Of a stretch of DNA of 6,766 bases, positions 5,431 through 6,766 are shown piece after piece. The first letter of the stretch is position 1. Every line of letters begins with the position of its first letter. This stretch comes from Chloroflexota bacterium (GTDB lineage Bacteria; Chloroflexota; Anaerolineae; Promineifilales; Promineifilaceae), in contig JAJRTP010000720.1 in assembly GCA_024278255.1 (NCBI GenBank), positions 1 to 6,766 on the forward strand, read 5' to 3'. The notes below the pieces were generated by a model. That model saw nothing but the letters and a program-made list of their open reading frames with translations. It was not told the origin of the DNA and did no database searches. The translations under genes and the position numbers were made by a program.

Positions 5431-5459
5431 TTGACATCCAAAACGTTTTGGTTTATACT
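5431..5459 (+). promoter_or_regulatory. promoter of the LacI-family gene
   Basis: A perfect TTGACA (5431-5436), 17-bp spacer and TATACT (5454-5459) form a near-consensus sigma-70 promoter. Transcription would start near 5466. The spacer contains operator 1 and the early transcribed region contains operator 2, so repressor binding would directly block RNA polymerase. Confidence 0.85.
5438..5451. promoter_or_regulatory. LacI-family operator 1
   Basis: CCAAAACGTTTTGG is a 14-bp perfect palindrome with the central CG typical of LacI/GalR-family operators. It fills most of the spacer between the -35 and -10 boxes of the repressor's own promoter. Confidence 0.85.
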
Positions 5460-5470
5460 GTAAATGTTAT

Positions 5471-5484
5471 CCGAAACGTTTTGG
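5471..5484. promoter_or_regulatory. LacI-family operator 2
   Basis: CCGAAACGTTTTGG differs from operator 1 at one base. Its centre is 33 bp from the first, close to three helical turns, so both sites face the same side of the DNA. It lies just after the predicted transcription start. Confidence 0.85.
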
Positions 5485-5538
5485 ACATGTTTTTGTACTT
5501 TACCCTGTTGGCTGCTTTAGGAAGAGGAGCAACACAAC

Positions 5539-6561
5539 TTGGCTGTAACATTAAAAGACCTGGCCCGTGAATTGGGCATCTCCATAACGACCGTATCCCG
5601 CGGTTTGGCCGGTTACGATGACGTAGCCGAAGAAACCCAACTGCGTATCAAAGATACAGCAGAACGTTTGGGTTATCAGCCCAACCTGACGGCACGTCGT
5701 TTGCAAAAACAACAAACTGGCATTTTGGGTTTCATCATGCCCACATTTGGTCCCCGCTTTTCCGACCCCTTTTTCAGTGAATTTATCGCCGGTATTGGCA
5801 ATGAAGCGGCGAACCATGATTTTGACCTTTTGGTTTCGACCCATCCGCCGGACAGTGATGGCGAGCGAAAGACTTACCAGCGGGCCGTGACACGGGCCTG
5901 GGTGGATGGTTTGATTGTGGTGCGTACCCGCGAGGAAGATGCGCGTATCCAGTTACTCTGCCAGCACAATTTCCCCTTTGTCGCTTTTGGCCGCACCGAT
6001 GACGAGTATGATTTTCCCTTTGTAGATGAGGACAGCGAAGCCGGGATGCGGGCATTGGTGCAGCATTTCATTGATCTGGGCCACCGGCACATTGCCTTTA
6101 TCAGTCCGCCTTCCGGCCTGATGTTTGGCCGTTACCGTCTCAAGGGTTTTCAAGATACGATGGCGGACAATGGTTTGCCTGTGCCGTCTGGCTGGATTGT
6201 GGAAGGGGATATGACGCAGCGGGGCGGGGCAGAGTTGACGGAGCAAATTCTGGCCCTGACGCCCCGGCCGACGGCCATTTTGGCCGGGAATGATTTGATG
6301 GCGCTGGGTGTTATGAACCGTTTGCAGCAGCATGGCTTTACAGTGGGTGAAGATATAGCTGTGGGCGGTTTTGATGATATTCCTCTGGTAGAACATACCC
6401 ATCCGCCCCTGACGACTATTCACCAGCCTATTTACGAGATCGGCCGGCGCACTTGTGACATGCTGATTGATATTATTAACGGCCGTTCTCCCACCAATCC
6501 CCATGTTTTGTTAACCCCCACCCTTGTCGTTCGCGCGTCAAGTGGTCAACCAATAGCCTGA
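5539..6561 (+). CDS. LacI/GalR-family transcriptional repressor
   Basis: Sugar-responsive repressor of 340 residues, normal length. The start is TTG at 5539: GAGGAG (5524-5529) lies nine bases upstream, and translation then gives AVTLKDLARELGISITTVSRGLAG, the family's N-terminal helix-turn-helix (about 4-23). The hinge helix follows at 47-56 (QPNLTARRLQ). The periplasmic-binding-protein-like effector domain covers about 61-335, with GILGFIMP (61-68), FVAFGR (147-152), HRHIAFISPPSG (182-193), RLKGFQDTM (200-208), ILAGNDLMALGVMN (247-260) and VGGFDDIPL (275-283), all family landmarks. The effector is probably a sugar but cannot be named. Two matching operators in its promoter argue for autorepression, and the downstream lipoprotein gene is likely part of its regulon. 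The TTG start may keep its level low. Confidence 0.95.
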   Translation: MAVTLKDLARELGISITTVSRGLAGYDDVAEETQLRIKDTAERLGYQPNLTARRLQKQQTGILGFIMPTFGPRFSDPFFSEFIAGIGNEAANHDFDLLVSTHPPDSDGERKTYQRAVTRAWVDGLIVVRTREEDARIQLLCQHNFPFVAFGRTDDEYDFPFVDEDSEAGMRALVQHFIDLGHRHIAFISPPSGLMFGRYRLKGFQDTMADNGLPVPSGWIVEGDMTQRGGAELTEQILALTPRPTAILAGNDLMALGVMNRLQQHGFTVGEDIAVGGFDDIPLVEHTHPPLTTIHQPIYEIGRRTCDMLIDIINGRSPTNPHVLLTPTLVVRASSGQPIA

Positions 6562-6660
6562 TAAGGAGGTGAGCATATCGTAGACGAGTTAGAGACAAGC
6601 ATTCCGGTAATACCCGTTGTTTATTTTGAGCATATTTCCCAAAAGGAGACCCTGTTATGA
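6562..6660 (+). other. exceptionally strong SD with a 27-codon open frame lacking a start codon
   Basis: TAAGGAGGTGA (6562-6572) begins straight after the LacI-gene stop and is complementary to the usual 3' end of 16S rRNA over 11 bases. Where a start codon should be stands ATC (6577). From there 27 codons stay open to TGA 6658-6660, overlapping the next gene's ATG as ATGA. No ATG or GTG is in frame. It may be a leader peptide using ATC, a one-base-decayed small gene, or an SD that only loads ribosomes for the next gene. Confidence 0.35.
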
Positions 6661-6766
6661 AGAAAAGATGGATTATCATTACCCTTTTGTTGTTAGGCGG
6701 CATTGTGTTGGCTGCCTGTCAACCGCAGACTGTGGAAGTTACCCGTGTTGTTACGGAAAAAGAAAC
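6657..6766 (+). CDS. start of an ABC-transporter substrate-binding lipoprotein (partial)
   Basis: Only the first 36 codons are present. The N-terminus MKKRW followed by a hydrophobic run and LAAC (18-21) is a classical lipoprotein signal peptide, with Cys21 as the lipidated residue. The next residues QPQTVEVTRVVTEKE form the charged tether seen on many substrate-binding proteins of sugar ABC transporters, especially in Chloroflexota. AAAAGGAG (6641-6648) lies eight bases upstream of ATG. It stands 95 bp after the LacI-family gene on the same strand, a common layout for a sugar uptake operon. The substrate and the permease genes are outside the window. Confidence 0.8.
   Translation, partial: MKKRWIIITLLLLGGIVLAACQPQTVEVTRVVTEKE

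Noticed and set aside
5953..6504. 183-residue minus-strand open frame inside the LacI-family gene
   Set aside because: Antisense shadow of a gene whose helix-turn-helix and effector domain are unmistakable.

Overview
The window looks like chromosomal DNA from a Chloroflexota-type bacterium (Anaerolineae-like). This is an inference from three signs: a lipoprotein start whose mature end reads CQPQTVEVTRVVTEKE, a form I associate with substrate-binding proteins of that phylum; a palindromic octamer ACGGCCGT that occurs 10 times; and intergenic DNA filled with heptamer-based repeats. Species cannot be named.

Layout. 1-274: a possible tail of an upstream gene, a strong hairpin terminator (168-201) and a weak promoter. 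275-2784 (+): a two-component operon, made of a seven-helix membrane histidine kinase, a NarL/LuxR-type response regulator overlapping it by ATGA, and an unrecognised 123-residue protein 45 bp further on. 2785-2990: convergent gap holding the broken remnant of a second, HisKA-type kinase on the minus strand. 2991-4835 (-): complete glmS, glucosamine-6-phosphate synthase. 4836-5538: a 703-bp divergent region without a protein gene but full of structure. 5539-6561 (+): a LacI-family repressor with a TTG start. 6657-6766 (+): start of a sugar-type ABC transporter lipoprotein, cut by the window end.

The most interesting part is the divergent region. On the minus strand it holds what I read as a glmS self-cleaving ribozyme (about 5315 to 5049): a cleavage site at AGCGC, the core blocks GTTGACGAGG, ATCGA and GCGGATGCC, and a P4-like stem. 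It sits behind its own promoter (TTGACA, 16 bp, TATAAA) and upstream of glmS. It is unusual in two ways: its P1 loop carries a tandem heptamer array, and its core is split by about 77 nt that fold into a GCGA-capped hairpin plus two tandem UUUG-loop hairpins. Between ribozyme and glmS lie two head-to-head heptamer repeats that would form long hairpins in the leader.

How the genes work together: GlmS makes glucosamine-6-phosphate, and the ribozyme would cut the mRNA when that product builds up. The LacI protein very probably represses itself, because two near-identical palindromes CCRAAACGTTTTGG lie in its promoter 33 bp apart, and it probably controls the adjacent sugar transporter. The kinase and regulator form a separate signalling unit whose stimulus is not visible from sequence.
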